From: RHLJ01 sp048058975
Lineage (GTDB): Bacteria; Bacteroidota; Rhodothermia; Balneolales; Balneolaceae
Assembly: GCA_048058975.1 (NCBI GenBank)
Contig: JBLLNP010000014.1
Location: forward strand, 1-64,000
Length of the DNA stretch: 64,000 bases
Direction: 5' to 3'
This document shows positions 37,292 to 45,034 of this stretch, piece after piece. Within the stretch, counting starts at the first letter, position 1. Each line of letters opens with the position of its first letter. Under the pieces are notes generated by a model that had not been told where the DNA came from, searched no databases, and saw only the letters and a list, made by a program, of their open reading frames with translations. The translations under genes were made by a program, and so were the position numbers.

Positions 37292-38728
37292 ATGCGTAGA
37301 AAAATGAATTTTAGAAAAATATCAGTACTACTACTTGTAGCAACGTTTGCAGGTCTCTCTTGTTCAGAAAGCTTTCTGGAAGTTAACCCGCAACAGTCGG
37401 TTTCTAATGAGCAAGCATTATTAACATTTCAGGATTATCAATCTTCGATAACCGGGGTGTATAATGTGCTTTCATCAGCGAACTATTATGGACGGTACTT
37501 TATATTGGTACCAGATGTAATGTCTGACGATGTAAAGCAAAACTCTCAGGCAAACCGGGCAAAGGAATATGCCGAATATGCTGCCTTTGAAGAGCACTTT
37601 ATCACCGAGGGAATGTGGGCAACCATTTACTCCGGGATTGGTGCTGCAAATGCAATCATAAACGCACCAAAACCTGACATACCATCTTCTCTTGATGATG
37701 AGTATGATCAAATACTTGGTGAAGCACATGCACTCAGAGGAATCATGTACTTTGACTTGGTTCGTTTGTATGGCCAGCACTATGGCTTTACTGCTGGTGC
37801 AAGTCATTTAGGTGTTCCTATCGTACTTGAAACAGATACTTTTAGTGAGCCGGCACGTAATACGGTAGCAGAAGTATATGCTCAGGTTATCAGCGACCTA
37901 ACTCAAGGTGTTAGCCTGATGGGTAACAGTACCAGAAACTCAAATACATCAACACTCTCAGCCTGGGCAGCAAAAGCTATGCTCGCTCGTGTATATCTAC
38001 ACCAAGGGGATTGGGTAAATGCGGAAAGCATGGCTAATGATGTGATCGTAAACGGTCCTTTCGCTTTGGTTGACAGTGCGGGATATATTGCTTCCTGGGC
38101 TAGTGAAACCGGTTACAGTTCAGAATCTATCTTTGAGATAGCCATGACTGAAACCGATAACCGCGGTTCTGATGCTTTGGGTAGAATGTATATCGTGGAA
38201 GGATATGGTGATTACCTGCCTTCTGACGACTGGTTCAACCTACTTCCGGCTGGAGACGTACGGGAAGGTTTCCTTTTGAATGACGGTGGCCTAAGTGGAG
38301 TTTATGCTCCATATCGACTAGGTAAGTATCCAAGTACAACAGGTGAGAATAATACGGTAGTATTACGTCTTTCTGAGATGTACCTGATTCGTGCAGAAGC
38401 AGCAGCTATGCAAACAGGTAAAGAGGGTATAGCTCAAGCAGATATTACTACTATTCGCCAAAGAGCATTGCCAAGCCAACCAGCTGTTACTTCAACAGGA
38501 GCAGCATTAATGACTGACATCAGACTGGAAAGAAGACTTGAGCTGGCATTTGAAGGCCACAGGTTATGGGATCTGATGCGTTGGCAACAGAATCTGGTAC
38601 GTAATACATGTACTTCAACGGTTGCAGCTGCATGTAATGTGGCTTATCCGAACGATCGGTTTGTATTACCTATTCCGGCCAACGAGCAGGATGCTAACCC
38701 AAATGCTCAGCCTAACCCTGGGTATTAA
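37292..38728 (+). CDS. RagB/SusD-family nutrient-uptake lipoprotein
   Basis: The product, about 478 residues from the ATG at 37292, has a lipoprotein signal (FAGLSC). It has the SusD tetratricopeptide-like fold with YYGRYFILVPDVMSDD, AHALRGIMYFDLVRLYG and the C-terminal ERRLELAFEGHRLWDLMRW signature. SusD proteins sit on the cell surface as the lid of the SusC pore. An ATG at 37304 is an alternative. The gene follows the SusC stop closely and is ended by a strong terminator at 38763. Confidence 0.92.
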   Translation: MRRKMNFRKISVLLLVATFAGLSCSESFLEVNPQQSVSNEQALLTFQDYQSSITGVYNVLSSANYYGRYFILVPDVMSDDVKQNSQANRAKEYAEYAAFEEHFITEGMWATIYSGIGAANAIINAPKPDIPSSLDDEYDQILGEAHALRGIMYFDLVRLYGQHYGFTAGASHLGVPIVLETDTFSEPARNTVAEVYAQVISDLTQGVSLMGNSTRNSNTSTLSAWAAKAMLARVYLHQGDWVNAESMANDVIVNGPFALVDSAGYIASWASETGYSSESIFEIAMTETDNRGSDALGRMYIVEGYGDYLPSDDWFNLLPAGDVREGFLLNDGGLSGVYAPYRLGKYPSTTGENNTVVLRLSEMYLIRAEAAAMQTGKEGIAQADITTIRQRALPSQPAVTSTGAALMTDIRLERRLELAFEGHRLWDLMRWQQNLVRNTCTSTVAAACNVAYPNDRFVLPIPANEQDANPNAQPNPGY

Positions 38729-38762
38729 TAGATAATTTCTGTTCTTAAGAACAGTTAAAACT

Positions 38763-38794
38763 AAAGCCGAAGCTATTGCAGCTTCGGCTTTTTT
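38763..38794 (+). terminator. Rho-independent terminator of the SusCD operon
   Basis: A perfect 12-bp stem (38763-38774 with 38780-38791) has a 5-nt loop and runs into a T-tract. It sits 34 bases after the SusD stop. Confidence 0.9.
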
Positions 38795-38922
38795 ATTTTC
38801 AGTGAATTTTAACCCAAAAATAAAATTCACTGAGTTGTAAGGAAATGTGTTACCCTCTTTTTTTCTTCACAAAGTGTTCATATCCGAATGGTAAAGTAAT
38901 ATTGCTAAAAAGGGAGAAAATT

Positions 38923-39279
38923 ATGCCACTTGCTCGAAAACACACTCAAAACCTGGTTATTGATTTTATTTCCTTCGTTTGTCTGGCTGTGCTTTTACTA
39001 ACTGGATTTTTGTTACACCTCAGGTTACCTCATGGTAGCCACGGAGCCAAGGTGTTAGGATTGAGCCGTCATCAATGGAGTGAATTTCACTTTTGGGTTG
39101 CAATCATTTTTACCTCAGGAATAGTAGTACATATGATACTCCATATTCCGTGGATCAAGTCCACATTATCCCCAAAGCTGGGAGATAAGCAAAGGTACAC
39201 ATTATTAATAGTTTCCTTTTCATTGTACATTCTACTAATGCTTGGACTTGGATTGTTTTTAAGCCCAATAATAAAATGA
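38923..39279 (+). CDS. DUF4405-domain membrane protein
   Basis: The ATG at 38923 follows an unusually clear AGGGAG Shine-Dalgarno at 38911-38916, which settles the start. The 118-residue protein has three TM helices and conserved His in SRHQWSEFHFW and VVHMILHIPWIK, matching DUF4405. The family resembles cytochrome b561-type membrane proteins and may bind haem through these His. A redox role is inferred only from the family. Confidence 0.7.
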   Translation: MPLARKHTQNLVIDFISFVCLAVLLLTGFLLHLRLPHGSHGAKVLGLSRHQWSEFHFWVAIIFTSGIVVHMILHIPWIKSTLSPKLGDKQRYTLLIVSFSLYILLMLGLGLFLSPIIK

Positions 39280-39283
39280 ATTG

Positions 39284-40159
39284 TTAATCAATAATTATGG
39301 AATAAGATTTAGTATCTGTAGAACCAACGTTCAATTCCTGAATTCCTTCTTTTGTTCTAAATGTTTGATCAGAATCAGAGCTGTCCGTAATACCAAGCCA
39401 TGGTTCAAGACAAATAAATGGAGCAGAAGGTTTTGCCCAAAGTCCAAGATAGGGGAAACCCTCGTAAGCCACGGTAAGAATTGACCCGGATTTTTTGCTT
39501 ACAAGCGAAACACTCTTCGATTTAAGGTCTTTGAAAATAAGAGCATCTTCATCAAAAAGACGTTTATGCAAAGGAAGATGGTTAGAATTAAAAATGATAG
39601 GTTTAGTTTTTCCCGAAAGAAGCCCCTCTTTATTAATGAGCCATGTATCAGCGGTTTCCTGCTGTTCAAACTCTAGGTAGTAATCCTCATATTCTTCATC
39701 TGTATTAAGCGGGCAATTAAATGCAGGGTGCCCTCCTAAAGAATAATAAATCGGTTTATCATCCAAGTTGGTGACTTTGTGTATGACACTAACAGTTTTG
39801 TTTGAGACTTGATAAGTTATGTCCAGTTCGAACTTAAAAGGATAAATTTTGTAGGTTTCATTATCCCAAACAAGTTGAAAATGAAGGGATTTCTCAGATC
39901 TTTTTATCAATTTAGGTTTTCCCGAATGCCGCACAAAACCATGTTTTGGAAGAGCATAATTCACACCCTTATAGATGAAATTTCCATCTTTCAGCGCACC
40001 TATTATAGGGAAAAGTATAGGGGCATGGCTCCCCCAAATAGAAGGTTCAGCTTGCCAGATATATTCTTTTCCGGTTTTAGTAGATTTAATTGAACAAAGC
40101 TCAATTCCTGTTTTTGTAATCTGAATGGAAAGTTCAGGAGTAGTAAGTGAGTAATTCAT
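39284..40159 (-). CDS. Aldose 1-epimerase family protein
   Basis: The 291-residue cytosolic protein belongs to the galactose mutarotase-like fold. It has ARG/PKHGFVR near residue 68, YSLGGHPAFNCPL near 145 with the catalytic His, and the late CLEPWLGI with the catalytic Glu near 258. These proteins interconvert anomers of aldoses or sugar phosphates. The LacX-like form is closest. It is convergent with the DUF4405 gene. Confidence 0.85.
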   Translation of the reverse strand: MNYSLTTPELSIQITKTGIELCSIKSTKTGKEYIWQAEPSIWGSHAPILFPIIGALKDGNFIYKGVNYALPKHGFVRHSGKPKLIKRSEKSLHFQLVWDNETYKIYPFKFELDITYQVSNKTVSVIHKVTNLDDKPIYYSLGGHPAFNCPLNTDEEYEDYYLEFEQQETADTWLINKEGLLSGKTKPIIFNSNHLPLHKRLFDEDALIFKDLKSKSVSLVSKKSGSILTVAYEGFPYLGLWAKPSAPFICLEPWLGITDSSDSDQTFRTKEGIQELNVGSTDTKSYSIIID

Positions 40160-40250
40160 AGTTCTTAAGATAAAGAACCAATATTAAGGCTGAATTATGA
40201 ATCTGCTAATTCAAAAACCTCTACTATTTTGTAGCAGATTTGATGGGGCA

Positions 40251-41498
40251 TTAATTTAACTTAAATAAGGTAGTATCTATATAATATTCGAAATTCAATT
40301 TTTTTATTGACGATCTGGTAAGCCTGTACTCATCAATGTAATACCAAGGAATCTTAAATGCGCCTTCATGAACATTCACATAAACAGAGTCACCTACGTT
40401 TGTTCTATTAAAAAACTCTTCAGAAACAATAGGAGATTCTGTTGAATTTATTCTGGGATCCCAGCCGTCTGCTAAAACTAGTTTATAATCATTGCCTTCA
40501 GAGGGTTTATTTTTTTTAATCACTAAAGCTTGATAAGCTGAGGGCCTTTCAAAATCAAAGAGTCGATTCAGCATCAATAAAGAAGTTGAGACATACATAG
40601 ACAAGAAGAGGAATAAACTAATAGTTCTGATTAATGAGATACTGTTAGTTTTTTTCAACTCTTCAGAGCTGATAAAAAAAAGTCCAAAAAATACAGTAGA
40701 GCTTAGAATAGCTGGAACCCAGAAGTTATTAAAACTCAAGATTGAAAAATCAAAAAGACACCTCAAAGCAAGTATCATTCCTGGAATAATCAAAGGGCTT
40801 GCTATGTTTGGATAAATACTTTCCTTAGATTTATCTAGTTTTATTAACCCTTTAAATGAATAGAAAAAGAACAACGCTACTATGGGGATTAAAATATTTA
40901 AGAGGACTATGAGTATATAAGGACGTGGATAAAGTAGAAGCCAGGCGGCAAGAACAAATGTAATAGTGTTAAATACGTTTGTTGTTTTTTTTGCTAAAAA
41001 TAATCTTTTTTCTCTCTCAACCTTATCAGCCCCATATCTTTTGTTCGATAAAAATTCATTTAGTTCATCTCTTGATTCATTTGTGTCAAGGTTTTCAAAT
41101 TTTTGGTAAAGTTGGCTTAGAAAAAAATCTCTGTTTTCAATATATGAACTTATTCTAAGGGCTTTCTTCTTTTCATCTTTGGGAATAATGTGAATATAGT
41201 TTCCATCTGTTCGATAACCTTTGATATGATCAAAGCTGAGTTCTTTTCTTGAAAAAGCTAAGTGATGAACTAGCTTTCCGTTTTTAAAAACAATTTTTTC
41301 ACGATTAATTCTCAAAAAAGAATAGATGCATCCAGCAATAAATCCTGTGGAAAGTAGAAGTATAACTAGGGCAACCCAAAATCCGTTTTTAGCGATTGAA
41401 CTATTGATCAGGAAAAATGGCCACACTCCTAAGACACCAAGTAAAGGTGCTGCTATATACATAAAAATACGCCAGCTAAAGGATATTCTAAATTCCAT
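40251..41498 (-). CDS. Multi-pass membrane protein, unknown function
   Basis: The 415-residue protein has two N-terminal TM helices, a ~120-residue soluble segment (KIVFKNGKLVHHLAFSRKEL, PH-like in look), then about six TM helices and a C-terminal soluble end. The central SKESIYPNI loop is unusual, but no family is recognised. It sits downstream of the rtcB terminator on the same strand, so it is probably an independent unit. Confidence 0.5.
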   Translation of the reverse strand: MEFRISFSWRIFMYIAAPLLGVLGVWPFFLINSSIAKNGFWVALVILLLSTGFIAGCIYSFLRINREKIVFKNGKLVHHLAFSRKELSFDHIKGYRTDGNYIHIIPKDEKKKALRISSYIENRDFFLSQLYQKFENLDTNESRDELNEFLSNKRYGADKVEREKRLFLAKKTTNVFNTITFVLAAWLLLYPRPYILIVLLNILIPIVALFFFYSFKGLIKLDKSKESIYPNIASPLIIPGMILALRCLFDFSILSFNNFWVPAILSSTVFFGLFFISSEELKKTNSISLIRTISLFLFLSMYVSTSLLMLNRLFDFERPSAYQALVIKKNKPSEGNDYKLVLADGWDPRINSTESPIVSEEFFNRTNVGDSVYVNVHEGAFKIPWYYIDEYRLTRSSIKKLNFEYYIDTTLFKLN

Positions 41499-41508
41499 GC
41501 TGGATAAT

Positions 41509-41539
41509 AAAAAAACCTGACCAAATTTTATTGATCAGG
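41509..41539 (-). terminator. Rho-independent terminator after rtcB
   Basis: On the minus strand CCTGATC (41533-41539) pairs with GGTCAGG (41516-41522), 7 bp with one G-U, across a 10-nt loop. A run of seven T follows (41509-41515). It starts 24 bases beyond the rtcB stop and closes the Ro/Y RNA/RtcB operon. Confidence 0.8.
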
Positions 41540-41562
41540 GTTCCCACTCTTTATAGAGATTT

Positions 41563-42939
41563 CTAGCGCAGTCTCCTTCTTTTCGTTTTTCTCCACGGCG
41601 CATCAATCTGCCAGTCTCCAGCCATAATACAGCCGTAAGGAAGGACTTGATCGACTACTTCTCCAAGACCAAATTCTTTCATTTGATCCTGAACGTTTTG
41701 GGCATTTTTGTAGGCGCTTGGTAATTCGGAAATATCAATATGGTTTGAGAAAAAGCGAATATCTAATCCTGCTGTTTCTTCCATGAATACTTCCTGGATT
41801 CCTTTTCCTGCTTTGCTATTAATATGCTGGGTCCTACTCACATTTCTACCTGCTCCATGAGGCGCAAAACCGAGATTTCGAGTTGTAGTTTCACCTTTTA
41901 CAATCAATACGGGTTCACTCATATTTAACGGTATAAGACGTAAACCATTTTTTGAATCAGGTACAAACTTATCAGCAAGTGGAGTAGCTCCTTTTGCGTG
42001 ATAGAAAAGGTCTCCATCTTTAAATACAAAGTTATGTTCGTTCCAAAAGGTATCTGTTATTTCGGCGTCTAACTTTTCGGAAGTGGCTTTATGGATTACG
42101 GAATGATTAAGTTTAGTCCATTCTCTGACGATTTGTAAAGCTTCCCAGTAGGACTTTCCTTTGTCATCCTCAAATGGAATCCATGCATTTGACTTCATGG
42201 TTTCAGGAGAAAGCTCCTTTCTGAAATGTTCCGCGATATTCATTCCCTTTCGATACAGATTAGCTCCAAACCCACGGCTTCCATGATGAGTAACCATAAC
42301 GGTTTCCCCAGTATTTCTGGAGATTCCAACGAAAAGGAAATGGTTTCCATCACCTTGAGTACCCAAATGAGTTTTAGCGAGATGAATACTTCTGTCAGAG
42401 TTCAGGAAGTAATTACCACGAATTTCTTCTTCCAGTTCAACCGGAAAATCAAATAATTCTGTTCTTCCACCTCCACCAAAGTGTGTCACAGAATGAGCAA
42501 CATCCAATACTTTTTTGGGTTCAACTTTCCCAAAGGAAGTCATCATTACGGAACAGCATACATCAGCAGAATGCATAGCAGGGTGAATTGCATTTTTTGC
42601 AACAGCAACCCCACCAACAGGTATTTGCCCCTTTTCTCCTGTAGGGCAAGCATCAGGCATTACAGCACCCGCCACCAATGTTGGAGTTTTCATCAGGACA
42701 TCCATAGTCTCAAAAACGCTTTTCACGTTAGACTCTTCCACTTCCGATTCGGCCCGGATATTTTTATAATATTCAATTGGTACCTCAAACGGTTTAACTG
42801 GAGGGGGTGGGCTTACAGAATCCAGATAAGAAATCAGAACCTCTCCTTCCAGATTATGTGTATTGGCATATTCGATGGCTTCTTTAAACCATCTGCCCGG
42901 ATGATAACCGAGCTCAATAAGTGTTTGTCCTTTAATCAT
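41563..42939 (-). CDS. RtcB-family RNA ligase, divergent subfamily
   Basis: The 458-residue protein keeps the RtcB core that joins 2',3'-cyclic phosphate or 3'-phosphate ends to 5'-OH ends using GTP and Mn. SADVCC (124-129) occupies the Asp/Cys metal site, GDGNHF (196-201) and HHGSRG (218-223) give further ligands, and PHGAGR (360-365) is the guanylate-binding stretch. The canonical DxHxGxGFPIGG is here DACPTGEKGQIPVGG (96-110), so it is not the housekeeping form. No archease or RtcA is adjacent. It is downstream of the Y RNA array and the TROVE gene and probably repairs RNA delivered by the Ro particle. Confidence 0.88.
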   Translation of the reverse strand: MIKGQTLIELGYHPGRWFKEAIEYANTHNLEGEVLISYLDSVSPPPPVKPFEVPIEYYKNIRAESEVEESNVKSVFETMDVLMKTPTLVAGAVMPDACPTGEKGQIPVGGVAVAKNAIHPAMHSADVCCSVMMTSFGKVEPKKVLDVAHSVTHFGGGGRTELFDFPVELEEEIRGNYFLNSDRSIHLAKTHLGTQGDGNHFLFVGISRNTGETVMVTHHGSRGFGANLYRKGMNIAEHFRKELSPETMKSNAWIPFEDDKGKSYWEALQIVREWTKLNHSVIHKATSEKLDAEITDTFWNEHNFVFKDGDLFYHAKGATPLADKFVPDSKNGLRLIPLNMSEPVLIVKGETTTRNLGFAPHGAGRNVSRTQHINSKAGKGIQEVFMEETAGLDIRFFSNHIDISELPSAYKNAQNVQDQMKEFGLGEVVDQVLPYGCIMAGDWQIDAPWRKTKRRRLR

Positions 42940-42956
42940 ATTCTTTCTTTAAAAAA

Positions 42957-43024
42957 TGAAGGCAACATTTGAACAGAGGTTGTTATTCAGTTATGGTGAA
43001 GTATCTCTGTTCGACAGCACTTCA
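42957..43024 (-). ncRNA. Minimal Y RNA (RNA D)
   Basis: Outer stem TGAAG/CTTCA, 5' internal loop TGCTGTC, inner stem GAACAGAG/CTCTGTTC (8 bp perfect), TACTTCA after the inner stem, then a 26-nt apical stretch with no T-arm; 3' loop AAATGTTGC. A run of six T (42951-42956) follows, then the rtcB ATG 11 bases on. The fold matches the other three units but the tRNA-like module is absent. It could be a short Y RNA or a leader element of rtcB. Confidence 0.65.
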
Positions 43025-43039
43025 ATATTGTTAATAAGG

Positions 43040-43136
43040 TAAGGGCTACAATCGACTTGTAGTAACCGGATTCGAACCGGACTTACTCATTGCTGAGTTT
43101 TCAACCATCGAAGTAGGACAAGTCTACAGCACCTTA
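43040..43136 (-). ncRNA. Y RNA with a T-arm-like hairpin (RNA C)
   Basis: Outer stem TAAGG/CCTTA, 5' loop TGCTGTA, inner stem GACTTGT/ACAAGTC (7 bp perfect), TACTTCG, and 3' loop GATTGTAGC. The apical part has a hairpin at 43061-43087 whose tip is CCGG-TTCGAAT-CCGG, a 4-bp T-stem with a T-loop-type heptamer, extended by AGTAA/TTACT past a 2-nt bulge. There is no D-arm or closed acceptor helix, so only the T-arm of a tRNA mimic remains. Confidence 0.7.
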
Positions 43137-43146
43137 AAGATTTTAA

Positions 43147-43290
43147 AAAAGATTGAGGCAACCGTCGAGAAGCCACTATATGTGCTCTACCAACTGAGCT
43201 ACTTTAAACCGAAGCTTAAAGGCCGGGTTCGAACCGGCGACCACACGATCCTGAGTCGAAGTAAGGCTTATCTACAACACTCAATCTTTT
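43147..43290 (-). ncRNA. Y RNA with circularly permuted tRNA-like module (RNA B, YrlA-type)
   Basis: Outer stem of 11 bp (43280-43290 with 43147-43157), 5' loop TGTTGTA, inner stem GATAAGCC/GGCTTCTC (one mismatch), TACTTCG, 3' loop GACGGTTGC. The core (43178-43246) reads, 5' to 3': GTGTG, T-arm GCCGG-TTCGAAC-CCGGC, a 7-bp acceptor-like helix closed by C(UUCG)G, then U8-A9-like TA, D-arm GCTC-AGTTGGTA-GAGC, A, CATAT. CATAT pairs with GTGTG as an anticodon stem. So the tRNA order is rotated: no free CCA end, with the anticodon stem opening into the Ro-binding stem. That is the architecture of YrlA RNAs. Confidence 0.8.
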
Positions 43291-43301
43291 AGTTCAATAA
43301 A

Positions 43302-43421
43302 ACGGAGTAACATTCGAAATGAGCATGACGGGGCAACGCATGCCGGGAGTCGAACCCGGTATAGCTCAAAGGCTAAATCCTCCCCTGTTAGCGCGAAGTA
43401 TCTCATTTCTACAACATCCAT
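43302..43421 (-). ncRNA. Y RNA with T-arm and closed acceptor-like helix (RNA A)
   Basis: Outer stem ATGGA/TCCGT (one wobble), 5' loop TGTTGTA, inner stem GAAATGAG/CTCATTTC (8 bp perfect), TACTTCG, 3' loop GAATGTTAC. The apical part has a TAGC/GCTA hairpin, a T-arm CCGGG-TTCGACT-CCCGG (43343-43359), and a CATGCG...CG(T)CATG hairpin. A GGGG run (43382-43385) could pair with CCCC in that hairpin's loop. The D-arm is missing. It begins at the end of the TROVE terminator, at 43421. Confidence 0.75.
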
Positions 43422-43445
43422 AAAAATCCGGGAACAAGTCCCGGA
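43422..43445 (-). terminator. Terminator-like hairpin between TROVE gene and Y RNA array
   Basis: TCCGGGA/TCCCGGA (7-bp perfect stem, 5-nt loop) is followed by five T on the minus strand. It begins one base after the TROVE stop and ends where RNA A begins. It may end the protein mRNA and allow only part of transcription into the RNA array, or mark an RNA processing point. Confidence 0.75.
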
Positions 43446-43446
43446 C

Positions 43447-44886
43447 TTAAACTTTAATGCGATCAATTTCAGAAAGTGAAGACTCTCCGTTTTCGAGCGC
43501 AACCAATACATCAAATATTTTGTCTGACCATCCTGCGATAAGAAAAACATCAGTTCCATCAATTTTAAGAGGAACGTTTCCATATCCTGTAAGGTCAAAC
43601 AAGTACAGCTTTGCACTTGGTGCAATAGTAGCTTTATAGGTTTTCCACAGGCTCTGGAATTTCTTCCCTGACCCTGTACTGTCCCACATTTGAGCGTCTG
43701 TAAATAACATAATTTTGTCCATTACCTTTTCTTTTTTGATAAGAGACTCAACTACTTTAAACCCATTTGTAGAGTAACCTACACTACCCTCAATTCTGTT
43801 TAAATGTTCAGTATTTGCCAGAATCTGACTTGATGGAAGAGCAAACTCCTTCCATTTATCGCCAAAAATTCCGGTTACTACATTTTTACTTTTACTGTTC
43901 ATCAACATTCCAAGTAAAAGTCCAACATCGTAATAACGAATACTGCTCTTCTTAGAAAGCGGGGAGTACATAGATCCGGAAACATCACAGGCTATTAACA
44001 ACCTTGTACTAAGGTCGAACCCTTTTAAGTTTAAAACAGAATGTTTTACTGCTTCTTCTATACACTCTAGCAAAAAAGAAGAGTACTCACTTTTAACCTT
44101 TCTTATCTCTCTGTATGCAGAAAGAAAACGAAAAGGTAATTGTTTTGACCGGGTAACCTCATGCTCCGATCTAATTCTTGACCCAACGATCTGAATACAT
44201 TCAGCACTTACTTCATTCTCAAGAAAATTCCTAAGGTTTCGGAGCAAGGCCATATATCCAAGTTTACCACTGGCAACCAGTTCTTCCCATTTATTGCGGA
44301 AAGCAGCATCTCTTTCGTTTTTACTACTAAACGATTTTTGGCCTAATTCAGACAACTCAGTTTCCCATGTGTATGGTGTATTAAGTTGTTTATCGGCAAT
44401 CTTATCAAACAACAATTGTTGTTCTTCAGATTCTGCTTTAGGTCTCACCAGAAATAAAGCATCTCTTAAAGTGATTTCAGCCGGACGATCATATTTAGCA
44501 AACTGATACTCATCAAAATTATTGAAAGAATCAGCCAAACCTTTCTTAACCTGCTTAGAAAGTTTATTCAACTTTTTGTAACCGGAGCGTTTGTTCATTG
44601 CTACATAGCAAGCTAAGAGTTCAGTAATTTCATCGGCTCTTCCTATTACTTTGACAATGGTTTTGCTAACCAGACCATCTCCATTATGTATTTTAGCCAA
44701 TTCAGTTACTAAAACCAGAGGAATAGATCTCAAATACATTTTTGTACGTGCATAAACAGCTAGCTTTGCCACAAAAACAGGATCAACCATAGGAATCAAT
44801 AGTCTGATTCTTTCATGTCGATCTTCTTCTGTTGTATAGTTATACCCGCCAAGTCCGGCAGTTACTATTGCTGTATAAAGCTCCAT
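43447..44886 (-). CDS. rsr: TROVE-vWA protein (bacterial Ro60/Rsr homolog)
   Basis: The 479-residue open part has the TROVE HEAT-repeat ring: LYTAIVTAGLGGYNY near residue 3, VDPVFVAKLAVYART near 34, and YMALLRNLRNFLEN near 211. It also has a vWA domain with the MIDAS motif DVSGSM at 301-306 and TDAQMWD later. Ro proteins bind Y RNA on the outside of the ring and misfolded RNA ends in the hole. The frame begins abruptly at a conserved ME-LYTA segment; the usual N-terminus is found upstream one base out of frame (44887-44966). It is divergent from a WYL regulator and leads into the Y RNA array and rtcB. Confidence 0.88.
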   Translation of the reverse strand: MELYTAIVTAGLGGYNYTTEEDRHERIRLLIPMVDPVFVAKLAVYARTKMYLRSIPLVLVTELAKIHNGDGLVSKTIVKVIGRADEITELLACYVAMNKRSGYKKLNKLSKQVKKGLADSFNNFDEYQFAKYDRPAEITLRDALFLVRPKAESEEQQLLFDKIADKQLNTPYTWETELSELGQKSFSSKNERDAAFRNKWEELVASGKLGYMALLRNLRNFLENEVSAECIQIVGSRIRSEHEVTRSKQLPFRFLSAYREIRKVKSEYSSFLLECIEEAVKHSVLNLKGFDLSTRLLIACDVSGSMYSPLSKKSSIRYYDVGLLLGMLMNSKSKNVVTGIFGDKWKEFALPSSQILANTEHLNRIEGSVGYSTNGFKVVESLIKKEKVMDKIMLFTDAQMWDSTGSGKKFQSLWKTYKATIAPSAKLYLFDLTGYGNVPLKIDGTDVFLIAGWSDKIFDVLVALENGESSLSEIDRIKV

Positions 44887-44966
44887 TTTGGGAGAGAGCC
44901 GGATTGCTCTCTCCCCCCATAGTTGAGGACCTGCTTTCTTCTTCGTTTTAGTAAATTGAATTTCAT
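44887..44966 (-). other. rsr: Out-of-frame N-terminus of the TROVE protein
   Basis: From an ATG at 44966 the sequence encodes MKFNLLKRRRKQVLNYGG, then a run of six G (44913-44918 on the plus strand as C). The frame then stops soon after. One extra G, or a -1 shift at that run, continues as ERAIRLSPK into MELYTA of the main frame: 27 codons, the length expected for the TROVE N-terminus. A 10-bp hairpin (44890-44899 with 44906-44915) overlaps the G run. Homopolymer error, phase-variable tract and frameshifting are all possible. Confidence 0.7.
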
Positions 44967-45013
44967 TTTTCTAAGGTTGATTTTTCATTCACAATTCAAT
45001 GATAAAACCTATG

Positions 45014-45034
45014 TGCGCAGTCTTTTTGCGTAGT
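45014..45034. promoter_or_regulatory. Direct repeat in the TROVE/WYL divergent promoter
   Basis: TGCGCAGT (45014-45021) and TGCGTAGT (45027-45034) repeat with a 13-bp period between the divergent genes, 39 bases from the WYL start and 48 bases from the upstream TROVE ATG. This is a candidate WYL-regulator binding site. Confidence 0.35.

Noticed and set aside
43040..43421. Conventional tRNA genes (three T-arm motifs with TTCGAxx loops on the minus strand)
   Set aside because: The T-arm comes before the D-arm in the only copy that has a D-arm, no CCA-ready acceptor end exists, and the other copies lack a D-arm. The Y RNA interpretation explains all parts.
44886..44915. A Shine-Dalgarno-blocking hairpin before the ATG at 44886
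   Set aside because: The same bases code for ERAIRLSPK in the restored TROVE frame, so the hairpin is most likely inside the gene; a regulatory role stays only a side possibility.
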